Positions 26,704 to 35,589 are shown, numbered from the stretch's first letter. The stretch: DNA of 64,000 nucleotides from Nocardia brasiliensis NBRC 14402 (GCF_000308475.2 NZ_BAFT02000027.1:124001-188000), one strand, 5' to 3'. Program-made: numbers and translations. Notes: generated by a model from the sequence alone, not told the origin.

Positions 26704-27969
26704 TTATCGTCCTGTTCCCGCGTGCACCACGGCGACCTCGTCGCCGCCCAGTTCGAAGGCCCGGTGCAGCACCTTGACGGCCTCGTCCAGTTCGGTGTCC
26801 TTGACCAGCACCGAGATCCGGATCTCGGAGGTGGAGATGAGATCGATGTTCACGCCCGCGTCGGCCAGCGCCTCGCAGAATTTGGCGGTGACGCCGGGGT
26901 GGCTCTTCATGCCCGCGCCGACCAGCGACACCTTGCCGATGTGGTCGTCGTAGAGCACCTGGGAGAAGCCGATCTCGTCCTGCTGCTTGGTGAGCATCTC
27001 GACGGCGCGCGCGCCGTCGGTCTTGGGCAGGGTGAAGGTGATGTCGGTCTTGCCGGTATCGATCTTGGAGATGTTCTGCAGCACCATGTCGATGTTGATC
27101 TCGGCGTCGGCGACCGCGCGGAACACCTTGGCGGCGTAGCCCGGCACGTCCGGCAGACCGACCACGGTCACCTTGGCCTCGCTGCGATCGTGCGCGACGC
27201 CCGTGAGGATTGCTTGCTCCAAGGGGATGTCCTCCATCGATCCGTAAACGTAGGTGCCCGGCTTGTCGGTATAGGACGAACGCACATGCACGGGCACGTT
27301 GTAGCGGCGCGCGTATTCGACGCAGCGCAGCATCAGCACCTTCGCGCCGCAGGCCGCGAGTTCCAGCATCTCCTCGTAGGAGACCTGCTCGAGCCGCTGC
27401 GCGTCCGGCACGATCCGCGGGTCGGCGGTGAAGACACCGTCCACGTCGGTGTAGATCTCGCAGACGTCGGCCTCCAGCGCGGCGGCCAGCGCGACCGCGG
27501 TGGTGTCGGAACCACCCCGACCCAGCGTGGTGACGTCCTTACTGTCCTGGCTGACGCCCTGGAAACCGGCGACGAGCACGATCTGGCCGTCGTCGAGCGC
27601 CTGGCGCAGCCGGCCCGGCGTCACGTCGATGATCTTGGCGTTGCCGTGCGCGCCGGTGGTGATCACGCCGGCCTGAGAGCCGGTGAACGAGCGAGCCTCG
27701 GCGCCGAGCGAGTGGATGGCCATCGCGACCAGCGCGTTGGAGATGCGCTCACCCGAGGTGAGCAGCATGTCCATTTCCCGCGCGGGCGGCGCGGGCGCGA
27801 CCTGCTGGGCGAGGTCGAGCAGTTCGTCGGTGGTGTCACCCATGGCCGAGCAGACGACCACCACGTCGTGGCCCTGCTTCTTCGTCTCGACGATCCGTTC
27901 AGCGACGCGCCGGATACGCTCGGCGGTTGCCACCGAGGATCCTCCGTACTTCTGAACAACGAGAGCCAC
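26704..27969 (-). CDS. lysC: Aspartokinase
   Basis: A 421-residue aspartate kinase (EC 2.7.2.4), first step of the aspartate family pathway. The kinase motif KYGGSSVA is at the N-terminus, [27 protein letters not shown] is in the catalytic core, and two ACT domains follow from about residue 260, which carry feedback control by lysine/threonine. GTG 27969 is chosen because GGAGG precedes it and it matches family length. As in corynebacteria, an internal ATG at 27237 ([15 protein letters not shown]) could produce a separate regulatory beta subunit of about 177 residues; that is inference. asd follows directly. Confidence 0.95.
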   Translation of the reverse strand: MALVVQKYGGSSVATAERIRRVAERIVETKKQGHDVVVVCSAMGDTTDELLDLAQQVAPAPPAREMDMLLTSGERISNALVAMAIHSLGAEARSFTGSQAGVITTGAHGNAKIIDVTPGRLRQALDDGQIVLVAGFQGVSQDSKDVTTLGRGGSDTTAVALAAALEADVCEIYTDVDGVFTADPRIVPDAQRLEQVSYEEMLELAACGAKVLMLRCVEYARRYNVPVHVRSSYTDKPGTYVYGSMEDIPLEQAILTGVAHDRSEAKVTVVGLPDVPGYAAKVFRAVADAEINIDMVLQNISKIDTGKTDITFTLPKTDGARAVEMLTKQQDEIGFSQVLYDDHIGKVSLVGAGMKSHPGVTAKFCEALADAGVNIDLISTSEIRISVLVKDTELDEAVKVLHRAFELGGDEVAVVHAGTGR

Positions 27970-28052
27970 GACAGGGTCCTCCAAGATCGACAACCAGCTG
28001 CTAACAGCCACCCAGCGTACCGGCCGTGGTCCAGCGGATCGCCGCTACCTCC

Positions 28053-28514
28053 TCAGCCGGCCGCCGGGCGGGAGCCCACGCGCTGGTCGGACTTGGTCGC
28101 GAACTTCGCGAACAGCCAGTGATATTTGGTGTTCTGGAAGGCCGCGATCCGCCATTCGCCGTCGGCGCGCACCACGATCGTGGTCTGCACCTTCGTGTTG
28201 CGCAGTGTGCGGCGGCGCCTTCCTTTGAGCACCGCCCCGCGCCCGTGCACCACCGCGACATCCGGGGTGAGAAAGCGGAAGCCGGTGATCTCCCCGTCCA
28301 GGCGGGTGTTCTTCAAGTACTTCTCGAAGACCGGGAGGTGAGACTCGTAGATCTCCCGGCGGCCCTTGCTGTGCGTGCCGAACCAGGTGACGTAGTCGGC
28401 GTCCTCGGCGAAGACCGCCGCGAAAGCCGCGGCGTCGCCCTCGTTCCACGCCTTGGCCTGACGGTCGAACAACGCGTGGATGGCGGCCTCGTCTGTGTGC
28501 TGCGTGCTGGACAT
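28053..28514 (-). CDS. SnoaL-like / SgcJ-EcaC family protein (DUF4440 fold)
   Basis: A 153-residue single-domain NTF2-like protein: DEAAIHALFDRQAKAWNEGDAAAFAAVFAEDADYVTWFGTHSKGRREIYE is the family's conserved N-terminal block, and WRIAAFQNTKYHW the typical end. Such cone-shaped proteins act as small isomerases, cyclases or binding proteins; the ligand is unknown. ATG 28514 is chosen for its GAGGAG site. It is divergent from a MarR regulator with palindromes in the shared promoter and is probably its target. Confidence 0.85.
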   Translation of the reverse strand: MSSTQHTDEAAIHALFDRQAKAWNEGDAAAFAAVFAEDADYVTWFGTHSKGRREIYESHLPVFEKYLKNTRLDGEITGFRFLTPDVAVVHGRGAVLKGRRRRTLRNTKVQTTIVVRADGEWRIAAFQNTKYHWLFAKFATKSDQRVGSRPAAG

Positions 28515-28538
28515 CGCGAACTCCTCGAAAAAACTGAC

Positions 28539-28571
28539 CAGTTCATTAACTGCATTACTCAATAGTTGAGT
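28539..28571. promoter_or_regulatory. MarR-type operators in the SnoaL/MarR divergent promoter
   Basis: Two palindromes lie between the divergent starts at 28514 and 28611: CAGTT-CATT-AACTG (28539-28552) and ACTCAA-TAG-TTGAGT (28557-28571). The region is unusually AT-rich for this genome and is the natural site for autorepression by the MarR protein. Confidence 0.6.
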
Positions 28572-28610
28572 TAGTAAGATATTGTTCGAGTGAGACTAAG
28601 GTGTCAAGCC

Positions 28611-29090
28611 ATGCCGGAGAACGCGGAATCGAAACGAGCCGAACTGGGCGCGGCGTTGACCGTGGCCGCCCAGGTCAGCGCGACGGACGCGGTGATGATG
28701 CACCAGGCCGTCGCCGACAAAGCCGGGCTGCACGTGACGGATCTGCGCTGCTTGAACATGCTGCGACTGGGCGGGCCCGCCACCGCGGGTGAGCTGGCCG
28801 CCACCGCCGGGCTGACCACCGGCGCGATCACCCGGATGATCGACCGGCTGTTGCAGGCGGGGTATGTGCAGCGCGAACACGACGCGCAGGACCGCCGGCG
28901 GGTCATCATCACCGCGGTCCCCGCCCGGATCGACGAGCTGGCCCCGCACTACGAACTGCTGGCCCAGGAATTCGGTGCGGTGACCGCCGACTACACCGAC
29001 GAGCAACTGGAACTCTTGCTCGAGCTGTTCGGGCGGCTGCACGAGACATCGGTTCGAGTCACCAAGGCCTTGCGCACCGCCGAGGACTGA
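28611..29090 (+). CDS. MarR family transcriptional regulator
   Basis: A 159-residue MarR protein. The winged helix runs through LRCLNMLRLGGPATAGELAATAGLTTGAITRMIDRLLQAGYVQREHDAQDRRRVII, with the DxRR wing signature, and flanking helices form the dimer. Ligands are usually small phenolic or oxidant molecules. It is divergent from the SnoaL-like gene. ATG 28611 is preferred over an in-frame GTG at 28590 because the conserved part starts after it. Confidence 0.9.
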   Translation: MPENAESKRAELGAALTVAAQVSATDAVMMHQAVADKAGLHVTDLRCLNMLRLGGPATAGELAATAGLTTGAITRMIDRLLQAGYVQREHDAQDRRRVIITAVPARIDELAPHYELLAQEFGAVTADYTDEQLELLLELFGRLHETSVRVTKALRTAED

Positions 29091-29093
29091 GCG

Positions 29094-29525
29094 ATGGCGC
29101 ACGATGGAGTGATGAAGAGCACGGTATTAGCGGTGACCACCGGACGGACCGAGGTCGTGCAGGACATCACCGGGGAGTGCGCGTCGTTCGTGCGCGAAGC
29201 CTCCGGTGGCGGTGACGGACTGCTCAATGTGTTCGTGCCGCACGCGACGGCCGGGATCGCGGTCATGGAACTCGGCGCGCGCAGCGACGACGATCTGCTC
29301 GCGGCGCTGCGCGAGCTGCTGCCCGCCGACGATCGCTGGCGGCACGCGCACGGATCGCGCGGGCACGGACGCTCGCACGTGATGCCCGCCCTGATCGCGC
29401 CCTACGCCACGCTCCCGGTGATCGACGGCGCGCTGGCCCTGGGCACCTGGCAGTCCGTCGCACTGGTCGACCTGAATGTCGACAACCCCGACCGCCAGGT
29501 GCGCCTGTCCTTCCTCAGCGACTAG
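29094..29525 (+). CDS. YjbQ/UPF0047 family protein (secondary thiamine-phosphate synthase type)
   Basis: A 143-residue protein of the YjbQ family. The conserved PHATAGIAVME and GHGRSHVMPALIAP (H-x-x-x-H pattern) motifs, and LGTWQSVALVDLN near the end, are all present; these form a surface pocket with conserved His residues. In E. coli YjbQ shows weak thiamine-phosphate synthase activity, but the physiological role is unclear. It starts 3 bp after the MarR stop, so the two share an operon. ATG 29094 has GAGG 8 nt upstream. Confidence 0.85.
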   Translation: MAHDGVMKSTVLAVTTGRTEVVQDITGECASFVREASGGGDGLLNVFVPHATAGIAVMELGARSDDDLLAALRELLPADDRWRHAHGSRGHGRSHVMPALIAPYATLPVIDGALALGTWQSVALVDLNVDNPDRQVRLSFLSD

Positions 29526-29527
29526 AT

Positions 29528-29581
29528 CCTGTCTCGAAGTCCGGCCGGACCACGGAAGCGCCAATGGGACTGCGAGACAGG
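29528..29581 (+). terminator. Inverted repeat just after yjbQ-like gene
   Basis: CCTGTCTCGAAGTCC (29528-29542) and GGACTGCGAGACAGG (29567-29581) pair over 15 bp with one mismatch around a 24-nt loop. It starts 2 nt past the stop codon and lies against the 3' end of the convergent pseudogene, so a bidirectional terminator is the simplest reading. Confidence 0.55.
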
Positions 29582-29584
29582 GGC

Positions 29585-30200
29585 CTAAGGCCGGACGAGG
29601 CGGAAGAACCCGCGCACCCGCTCGACCAGCGACTCCGGCTGCTCCATGGATCGCCGAGTATCCCCGGCCGGTGCGTTGCATCTCCTGCTCGGCCGCGAGG
29701 TTCGCCTGCTCCGCGGGCGTCGGATCGTCGAACGCGCCCGCCGCGACGGAGCCCAGGTTCAGGTGCACGCCGGCGACCCGCTCGGGCGCCACCTCGCCCA
29801 GCGCGCCGGACACCGCCGAACCCCAGTCACCGCCCTGTGCGCCGTACCGTTCGTAACCCAGCGAGACCATCAACGTGTCCCAGGCGCGCGCGATGCGCGT
29901 GACGCCCCACCCGGTCGTCGACGGCTTGTCGCTCCACCCGTACCCGGGCAACGACGGCGCGACCACGTGGAAGGCGTCCGCCGGGTCGCCGCCGTGCGCG
30001 CGCGGGTCGGTCAGCGGGCCGAGCACCGCCAGGAACTCGAGCACCGACCCCGGCCACCCGTGGGTGAGCACCAGCGGGAACGCGTCCGGCTCCGGCGAGC
30101 GGACGTGCAGGAAGTGGATGCCCAGCCCATCGATGGTGGCGCGGTACTGCGCGAAATCGTTCAGCACCCGCACCTGCGCCCACCGGGCCGGCGTCGCGGC
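29585..30200 (-). pseudogene. Epoxide hydrolase remnant (N-terminal truncation and internal deletion)
   Basis: The readable part matches the EphN-type alpha/beta epoxide hydrolases: LNDFAQYRATIDGLGIHFLHV, the oxyanion HGWPG, GYGWSDKP, and the nucleophile Asp in QGGDWGSAV. The usual first 60 or so residues are absent; the frame runs straight back into the stop codon of the upstream LuxR gene without a good start. After RGYSAIHG the frame jumps: the next frame reads MEQPESLVERVRGFFRLVRP and stops at 29585, which is the natural C-terminus. About 150 residues containing the cap, second acid and catalytic His are therefore gone. Non-functional. Confidence 0.75.
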
Positions 30201-32942
30201 CTACCGGAGCCGGCGCAGCCCGCGTTGCGGGTCGGCCGCGGACAGCCGGGCGAGTTCGGTGCGGTTGGCCACGCCGAGTTTGGCGTAGACGTGCGCCAGG
30301 TGGGTCTTCACCGTGCCGCGGCCGATGAACAAACGCGCGGCGATATCGGGGTTCGACAGTCCAGCGACCGCGAGATCGACGACGGAACGTTCCATCGGAG
30401 TGAGGCTGGCCCAGCCCGACGCCGGGCGGTTGCGTTTGCCGCGCGCTTTGGTCGCGTAGTCGATGGCCGGTTCGAGTCCCATGGCGCGGCCACGTTCCCG
30501 CAACTCGGTCGAATCCGGTACGGCGACAGTGGAATCCAGCAGTGATCGAGCGAGCTCGGCGGACGGCCCAGGGGCCGAACCGGTGTCGGCGCGGGCCCGT
30601 TCGGCCGCGCCGAGCAGCACCGCGGCCGAATCGGCGGTGCCACGGCGCGCGAGGGCCACCGCGAGCGACTCCAGGCTCGTCACGCAGCCGAGTACCAGGT
30701 CGTGTGCGGAACGAATACGCAGCGCCTCGTGATGCAACCGCAGCGCCTGCTCGATATCGCTGTGGTGCAACAGGAATGCTTGCTGATCGAGCATCTCGGC
30801 GTGCACCGAGGGCAGTGCGCGCAGCATCGGTGTCGCGGCCAAGGTCTCGAGTAGCGCTGCAGCCGAATCGGTTTCGGCCGGACTCGCACCTTCGGGCACG
30901 TCCGGCGCGGCTTCGGCGCGCAACCGCAACGCCGTCGCCAGCACCACCTGGGTCCACGGCGTCAGCACCCCGTCGGCAGCCGTGCCGGGCGTGCGTCCCT
31001 CCCGGCGGCACCACTCGACCGCCTCCTCGGGACGGCCCGCCGCCAGCGCCGCCAACGCGTGCACCCGCTCCCAGCCGGGCACGAACGGCGTCGCCTCCCC
31101 CTCGAGCAACCGATCGATCGGCTCGAGGGCCGCGGCCGCCGCGTCGAGTCGTCCCTGTCGCACCCGTATTTCGGCGAGCGCCGCCCGCGCCGAGCCCAGG
31201 TGATGGAAGTCGTGCAACGGGGCGGCGGTGGCGACGGCCTGCTCCGCGATCTCGGCGGCGCGGGTCAGCGCGCCCGACTGCGCGGTCGCGGTGGCCAGCC
31301 AGGTCAGTGCGAAGGAGGCGAAGCCGCGGTCGTTGCGCTCGCGCATGCCGACCAGCGCCGCGTCGAGTTGTTCGACGGCCGCGCGATATTCGTCGCGGAA
31401 CAGGTGGATCAGGCCGGTCAGCGCTTGCATGGAATCCGCGACGAACCCGTCCGCGGCGTGCACGGCCTCCCGGTGCAGCGCTTCGGCGTCGGCGTAGGCC
31501 CGGTCCAGGTCGATACCGAGTTGCTCTACCGCGCACAGCGAGCGGGCCAGCCGGCCGACCGGCTCGGCACCGATCTCGGCGGCCAATTCCGCTGCGGCAC
31601 GGGCCGATTCGTATCCGACGAAACCGTAGACGCCGGTGTCGCAGACCAGCGCCAACCCGGCCAGTACCCGCGCTTGCAGCTCGTCGCGCGCCCCGGCTCC
31701 GCGAGCGACGGCGGTGCGCAGCACCCGGACGCCCTCGAGGCCGCGCGGTTCGAGGTACCAGAACCAGGCCATCGCGGCGGCGAGCCTGCGCCCCGCGGTC
31801 GGATCGTCGCGACCCAATCCCCAGTCGAGAGCGGCACGAATGTTGGGGAGCTCCTCGGCGATTCGGACCCGCCACGCGTCCTGATCGGTGCTGCGCACGG
31901 CTTCGGCCCCCTCGACCACCGCGAGGTAGGCCGCGAGGTGGCGGTCGCGCAGTTCTTCGGTTTCGGCGGCCTCGGCGAGGCGCTGTAACGCGTAATCCCT
32001 TACTACGCCGAGCATTCGGTAGCGAGCCACCGGGCCGGTGGTGTCGGCGGAGACCAGTGACTTGTCGATCAACCCGCGTAGCGTGCGCAGCGCACGGCCC
32101 GGCCGCTCGTCCAGCGCGACCACCGCCTCGGCGGCGAAGTCCGGCTCGAGCACCCCGAGCCTGCGGAACAGCACCCGTTCGTCGTCATCGAGCAGGTCGT
32201 GGCTCCAGCGCATGGATTCCGCGAGCGTCTGTTGCCGGAACGGCGCCGTGCGCGCGCCACCTTCGAGTACCGCGTACGGCTCGTGCAGCACGTCCGCGAG
32301 TTGCGGCAGCGACAACGTGCTCGCCCATCCCGCGGCCAGCTCGAGGGCGAGCGGCAGCCGGTCGAGCCGATCGCAGATCCGGCGGGCCGCGGTGCGCACC
32401 TGCGCCGAGGCCTGCGCCGGTTGCGCCCGTTCGAGCAACAGTGTCAACGCGTCCGCCAGCGCGAGGGCGGGCACCCGACGCACCTGCTCGCCGCCGACCC
32501 CGAGCGGCGCGCGACTGGTGGCGAGCACGCCGAGCCGTGGGCAACGGCCGAGCAAGCTGGTGACCAGCGCTGCGACCGCGGCGCCGAGCTGCTCGCAATT
32601 GTCCAGTACCACCAGTGTTTCGCGGTCGGCCAGCCCGCGCGCCACCGTCGCGACCGGATCCGCACCGACCGGCACCGGCACGCCGAGCGCCGCGGCGACT
32701 CGATACGCGACGGCGGCATCGTCGTGTTCGTCCTCCAGTGCGACCCAGCAGACGCCGTCCGGCCACGCGGCCGCGACGGAGCGGCAGACCCGCAGCGCGA
32801 GCCGGGTCTTGCCGCAGCCGCCGGGCCCGGCGAGGGTCACGACCGTGCCCGGCGCGACCACAGCGGTGATCGCCGCGAGTTCTTCGGTCCGGCCGACGAA
32901 CGAGGACAGCTCGGCGGGAAGTGTGTCGATGGCGGCTGACAT
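30201..32942 (-). CDS. Large LuxR-type regulator with AAA/NB-ARC ATPase and TPR-like domains
   Basis: A 913-residue regulator. An ATPase domain follows FVGRTEELAAI, with Walker A GPGGCGKTRLAL (about 39-50), and LVVLDNCEQ as Walker B. The middle 350-800 is helical and TPR-like (cleft for ligand or partner). The C-terminus is a LuxR helix-turn-helix (LTPMERSVVDLAVAGLSNPDIAARLFIGRGTVKTHLAHVYAKLGVANRTELA, about 845-896). This is the MalT-like LAL/AfsR-like STAND class that activates transcription upon ligand and ATP binding. It ends directly at the truncated epoxide hydrolase, perhaps a former target. Divergent from a DHFR-family gene. Confidence 0.92.
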   Translation of the reverse strand: MSAAIDTLPAELSSFVGRTEELAAITAVVAPGTVVTLAGPGGCGKTRLALRVCRSVAAAWPDGVCWVALEDEHDDAAVAYRVAAALGVPVPVGADPVATVARGLADRETLVVLDNCEQLGAAVAALVTSLLGRCPRLGVLATSRAPLGVGGEQVRRVPALALADALTLLLERAQPAQASAQVRTAARRICDRLDRLPLALELAAGWASTLSLPQLADVLHEPYAVLEGGARTAPFRQQTLAESMRWSHDLLDDDERVLFRRLGVLEPDFAAEAVVALDERPGRALRTLRGLIDKSLVSADTTGPVARYRMLGVVRDYALQRLAEAAETEELRDRHLAAYLAVVEGAEAVRSTDQDAWRVRIAEELPNIRAALDWGLGRDDPTAGRRLAAAMAWFWYLEPRGLEGVRVLRTAVARGAGARDELQARVLAGLALVCDTGVYGFVGYESARAAAELAAEIGAEPVGRLARSLCAVEQLGIDLDRAYADAEALHREAVHAADGFVADSMQALTGLIHLFRDEYRAAVEQLDAALVGMRERNDRGFASFALTWLATATAQSGALTRAAEIAEQAVATAAPLHDFHHLGSARAALAEIRVRQGRLDAAAAALEPIDRLLEGEATPFVPGWERVHALAALAAGRPEEAVEWCRREGRTPGTAADGVLTPWTQVVLATALRLRAEAAPDVPEGASPAETDSAAALLETLAATPMLRALPSVHAEMLDQQAFLLHHSDIEQALRLHHEALRIRSAHDLVLGCVTSLESLAVALARRGTADSAAVLLGAAERARADTGSAPGPSAELARSLLDSTVAVPDSTELRERGRAMGLEPAIDYATKARGKRNRPASGWASLTPMERSVVDLAVAGLSNPDIAARLFIGRGTVKTHLAHVYAKLGVANRTELARLSAADPQRGLRRLR

Positions 32943-33102
32943 TGCGTCAGCAGTCTGACACGCCGGTCCGGCGGGTGCGAGCCACGAGCTGTGCCATTCC
33001 GTCTTCCGGATATCGGCCAGCTGGCAGATGTTCCGCGACCCGAGCGGCGGAAGTATTCATGCCAACGACGCGGACGGCGTCACAGACCAGAAGGAACAGA
33101 CC

Positions 33103-33708
33103 ATGATCAACACGGGAAACCGCCGGGTAGTCGCCAATATCACCCTCTCGCTGGACGGCCGGACCAACGGCCCGGGCGGCGACTACGACATGAGCTGGAT
33201 CGTGCCGCACGCGGTGAGCGACACCGCGCGCGACCGAATGGTCCAGATGGCCGAGGCGGCCACCACCGCCTTGCTCGGCCGCAAGAACTACCAGGGTTTC
33301 GGCGGCTACTGGCCGGTCGTCGCCGCCGACGCGGACGCCGACCCGCGCGACCGCGCGTTCGGCCAGTGGCTCGACAAGGTGGAGAAGGTCGTCTTCTCCG
33401 GCACGCTCACCGAGGCGGCGTGGCAGCATTCGCGGATCGCCGACACCGATCCCGTGGCGACCGTCCGGCAGTTGCGTGCCCAGCCCGGCGGCGACATCGT
33501 CGTGCTCGCCAGCGGCAGCATCATCAAGGCGCTGCTCGCGGCGGACGAGGTCGACCGGATCACGATCACGCAGTGTCCCGAGGTGGCCGGTGGCGGCGCG
33601 CGCCTGTTCGAGGACGGCTTCCCCGCGACGAGCTGGACGCTGACCGATCTGTCCAGCACCGAGACCGGCGCGCTGTACCTGATCTACGACCGGGTCCGCG
33701 GCGCGTGA
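33103..33708 (+). CDS. Dihydrofolate reductase family protein (RibD-C-like)
   Basis: A 201-residue reductase-fold protein with the N-terminal RVVANITLSLDGRTNGPGGD motif, the mid GRKNYQGFGGYWP and the glycine-rich LASGSIIKALLA NADPH loop of the RibD C-terminal/DHFR-like family. Members reduce pterin- or flavin-related or other small substrates; the exact one is unknown. ATG 33103 follows AAGGAAC; an upstream in-frame ATG at 33028 lacks support. Convergent with two further, more distant DHFR-family genes. Confidence 0.87.
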   Translation: MINTGNRRVVANITLSLDGRTNGPGGDYDMSWIVPHAVSDTARDRMVQMAEAATTALLGRKNYQGFGGYWPVVAADADADPRDRAFGQWLDKVEKVVFSGTLTEAAWQHSRIADTDPVATVRQLRAQPGGDIVVLASGSIIKALLAADEVDRITITQCPEVAGGGARLFEDGFPATSWTLTDLSSTETGALYLIYDRVRGA

Positions 33709-33715
33709 ACCGCCG

Positions 33716-33757
33716 AATGGCGGCGGACGCAGCGAAAAGCGCTGGGCCGCCGCCATT
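33716..33757. terminator. Bidirectional terminator between convergent DHFR-family genes
   Basis: AATGGCGGCGG and CCGCCGCCATT form an 11-bp perfect stem; the loop contains a small inner hairpin (CAGCG/CGCTG around AAAAG). It fills the gap between the stops at 33708 and 33764. Confidence 0.8.
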
Positions 33758-33763
33758 GTCGGG

Positions 33764-34339
33764 TCAGGCGCGGGTGAACCAGGTGACCTGGTTGCCGTTG
33801 CCGAACTCGCGGCGCGCGGTCGGCGTGAACAGCGTCGGCTGGAACGCGCCGTCGAAGGCGCGCACGCCCTGGCCCGCGACCACGGGGTAGCTCTTGATCA
33901 CCAGCTCATCGATCTCATCGAGCAACGCGGCAGCCAGTTTGCCGCCGCCGGCCAGCCAAATGTCCTTACCCTCTTCCTCTTTGAGCCGCTGAACCAGCGC
34001 GAGCGGATCGGACTCGACCAATTCCACTGCGGGATCATCGATCCGGCCGAGCGTGCTCGACACCACGTACTGCCGCATATGGCCGTACGGGCTGGTGAGC
34101 CCCACCGCCAGGGCCGGTTCGTAGGTGCCCCGGCCCATCACCAACGTGTCGAACCGCTGGTTCGGCGCGTCGACGGCGACACCGAAGTGCGGCCGCGCGT
34201 GCGTGGGCAGGGTCTCGGGATAGTCCTGCCCGATCCACGCGACGAAGTCCTCGGGCAACGGATAGAAGCTGATGTCGCCGTCGGGTGCGGCGATGTAGCC
34301 GTCGAGCGACATGCCGACGAAGTAGGTGAGTTTTCGCAT
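33764..34339 (-). CDS. Dihydrofolate reductase family protein (tandem copy A)
   Basis: A 191-residue DHFR/RibD-C-like protein: MRKLTYFVGMSLDGYIA at the N-terminus, TLVMGRGTYEPAL, and IWLAGGGKLAAALL as the NADPH-binding loop, with the C-terminal VKSYPVVAG block. It is a paralogue of the next gene upstream, 28 bp away, and shares a nearly identical central DNA segment with it. ATG 34339 is chosen as it aligns with the paralogue start. Both lie downstream of a divergent TetR gene and are probably one operon under its control. Confidence 0.88.
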   Translation of the reverse strand: MRKLTYFVGMSLDGYIAAPDGDISFYPLPEDFVAWIGQDYPETLPTHARPHFGVAVDAPNQRFDTLVMGRGTYEPALAVGLTSPYGHMRQYVVSSTLGRIDDPAVELVESDPLALVQRLKEEEGKDIWLAGGGKLAAALLDEIDELVIKSYPVVAGQGVRAFDGAFQPTLFTPTARREFGNGNQVTWFTRA

Positions 34340-34367
34340 TACAGAGCCTCTTTCGTAGGGGGAGCGA

Positions 34368-34943
34368 TCAGGCGCGGGTGAACCAGGTGACCTGCGCGCC
34401 GTTGTCGAATTCCTTGCGCCGGTCCGGGGTGAACAGGGTCGGCTGGAACGCGCCGGCAAAGGCCGAGATCCCGCTGCCCGCGACCACCGGGTAGCTCTTG
34501 ATGATCAGTTCATCGAGTTCGCTCAGCAGCTGTGCGGCGAGGTTGCCGCCGCCGCACAACCAAATGTCGCCGCCCTCTTCCTTTTTGAGCCGCTGAACCA
34601 GCGCGAGCGGGTCGGACTCGACCAATTCCACTGCGGGATCGTCGATCCGGCCGAGCGTGCTCGACACCACGTACTGCTTCAAATGGGCGTACGGGCTGGT
34701 CATACCCATGGCCAGGCCGGGTTCGTAGCTGCGGCGACCCATCAGCACGGTGTCGCACCGCGTGTTCGGCTGATCCAGAGCCACGCCGACCTGCGACCGG
34801 AGTCCGGTCGGGACGAACTCCGGATACTCCGCGTTCAACCAGCGGCCCATCTCGTCGCTTTGCGGATAGAAGTCGTACTCCCCCGCCGGACCTGCGATGT
34901 AGCCGTCGAGCGACACGGCGACGTAGTAGACAAGCTTTCGCAT
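34368..34943 (-). CDS. Dihydrofolate reductase family protein (tandem copy B)
   Basis: A 191-residue paralogue of the adjacent downstream gene, equal in length: MRKLVYYVAVSLDGYIAGPAGEYDFYP, TVLMGRRSYEPGL and IWLCGGGNLAAQLL mark the fold and cofactor loop. Function within the family is unknown. It is the first gene of a two-gene minus-strand operon and starts 73 bp from the divergent TetR gene, so that regulator most likely controls it. Confidence 0.88.
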   Translation of the reverse strand: MRKLVYYVAVSLDGYIAGPAGEYDFYPQSDEMGRWLNAEYPEFVPTGLRSQVGVALDQPNTRCDTVLMGRRSYEPGLAMGMTSPYAHLKQYVVSSTLGRIDDPAVELVESDPLALVQRLKKEEGGDIWLCGGGNLAAQLLSELDELIIKSYPVVAGSGISAFAGAFQPTLFTPDRRKEFDNGAQVTWFTRA

Positions 34944-34962
34944 TCCGGTACCACCTAAACTG

Positions 34963-34998
34963 TTGTACTCTATTTGTAGTGGTCAGAATGTAGTACTA
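34963..34998. promoter_or_regulatory. AT-rich promoter/operator between DHFR copy B and tetR
   Basis: The DNA between the divergent genes is rich in GTAGT/ACTAC-like words: GTTGTACTC, TTTGTAGTGG and the 8-bp palindrome TAGTACTA at 34990-34997. It is the probable binding region for the adjacent TetR protein. Exact site not certain. Confidence 0.45.
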
Positions 34999-35016
34999 TG
35001 GATGGAGTGGTGTCAA

Positions 35017-35589
35017 GTGCGGACCAACAACGAGCGCAGGCAGGCGTTGCTCGACGCGGCCATCGAGGTCCTGGCCAGGGACGGCGCGCGCGGCCTCACC
35101 TTCCGCGCGGTGGACAAGGACGCGGGAGTGCCCGCGGGTACCGCGTCGAACTACTTCGCCAACCGCGACGATCTGCTCACCCAGGCCGGCGGGCGCTTCT
35201 ACGAACGACTGCAGCCGAGCGAGGCCACCATGGCCGAACTCGCCACGGGGCCGCAGACCCGCGAGCACATCGTCACGCTGATGAAAGAGGTCGTGGGTCG
35301 CATCGAGGCCTTCCGCACCGGTTACCTCGCGCTACTGGAGTTGCGCCTGGAGGCGACCCGGCGGCCCGAGCTGCGGGCGGTGCTGACCGATCGGGTGCGC
35401 GCCGACATCGAGTTCAACGTGCGCAATCACCTCGACGCCGGGCTGCCCGGTGACGAAAAGTCGGTCCTACTGCTCTATCTCGCGTTGAACTGGCTGATCG
35501 TGGACCGGCTCACGCTGCCCGAGGTATTCACCGAGGAGCAGAGCCAGGACCTCATCGAGGCGGCGGTGGATCGGGTCATCCGGGGCTGA
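35017..35589 (+). CDS. TetR/AcrR family regulator
   Basis: A 190-residue TetR protein with MRTNNERRQALLDAAIEVLARDGARGLTFRAVDKDAGVPAGTASNYFANRDDL as DNA-binding domain at the N-terminus and a helical ligand domain. GTG 35017 is chosen because GGAG lies 9 nt upstream and the family commonly starts at this MRTN motif; in-frame earlier codons (34963, 35002) fall in the operator region. Divergent from the tandem DHFR-family operon, its likely target. Confidence 0.9.
   Translation: MRTNNERRQALLDAAIEVLARDGARGLTFRAVDKDAGVPAGTASNYFANRDDLLTQAGGRFYERLQPSEATMAELATGPQTREHIVTLMKEVVGRIEAFRTGYLALLELRLEATRRPELRAVLTDRVRADIEFNVRNHLDAGLPGDEKSVLLLYLALNWLIVDRLTLPEVFTEEQSQDLIEAAVDRVIRG

Noticed and set aside
27970..28052. 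Lysine riboswitch or other leader upstream of lysC
   Set aside because: The gap is short and no riboswitch-like conserved core or terminator is visible.
30542..32563. 673-codon frame antisense to the LuxR gene
   Set aside because: Arg/Pro/Ala-only composition typical of a shadow frame.
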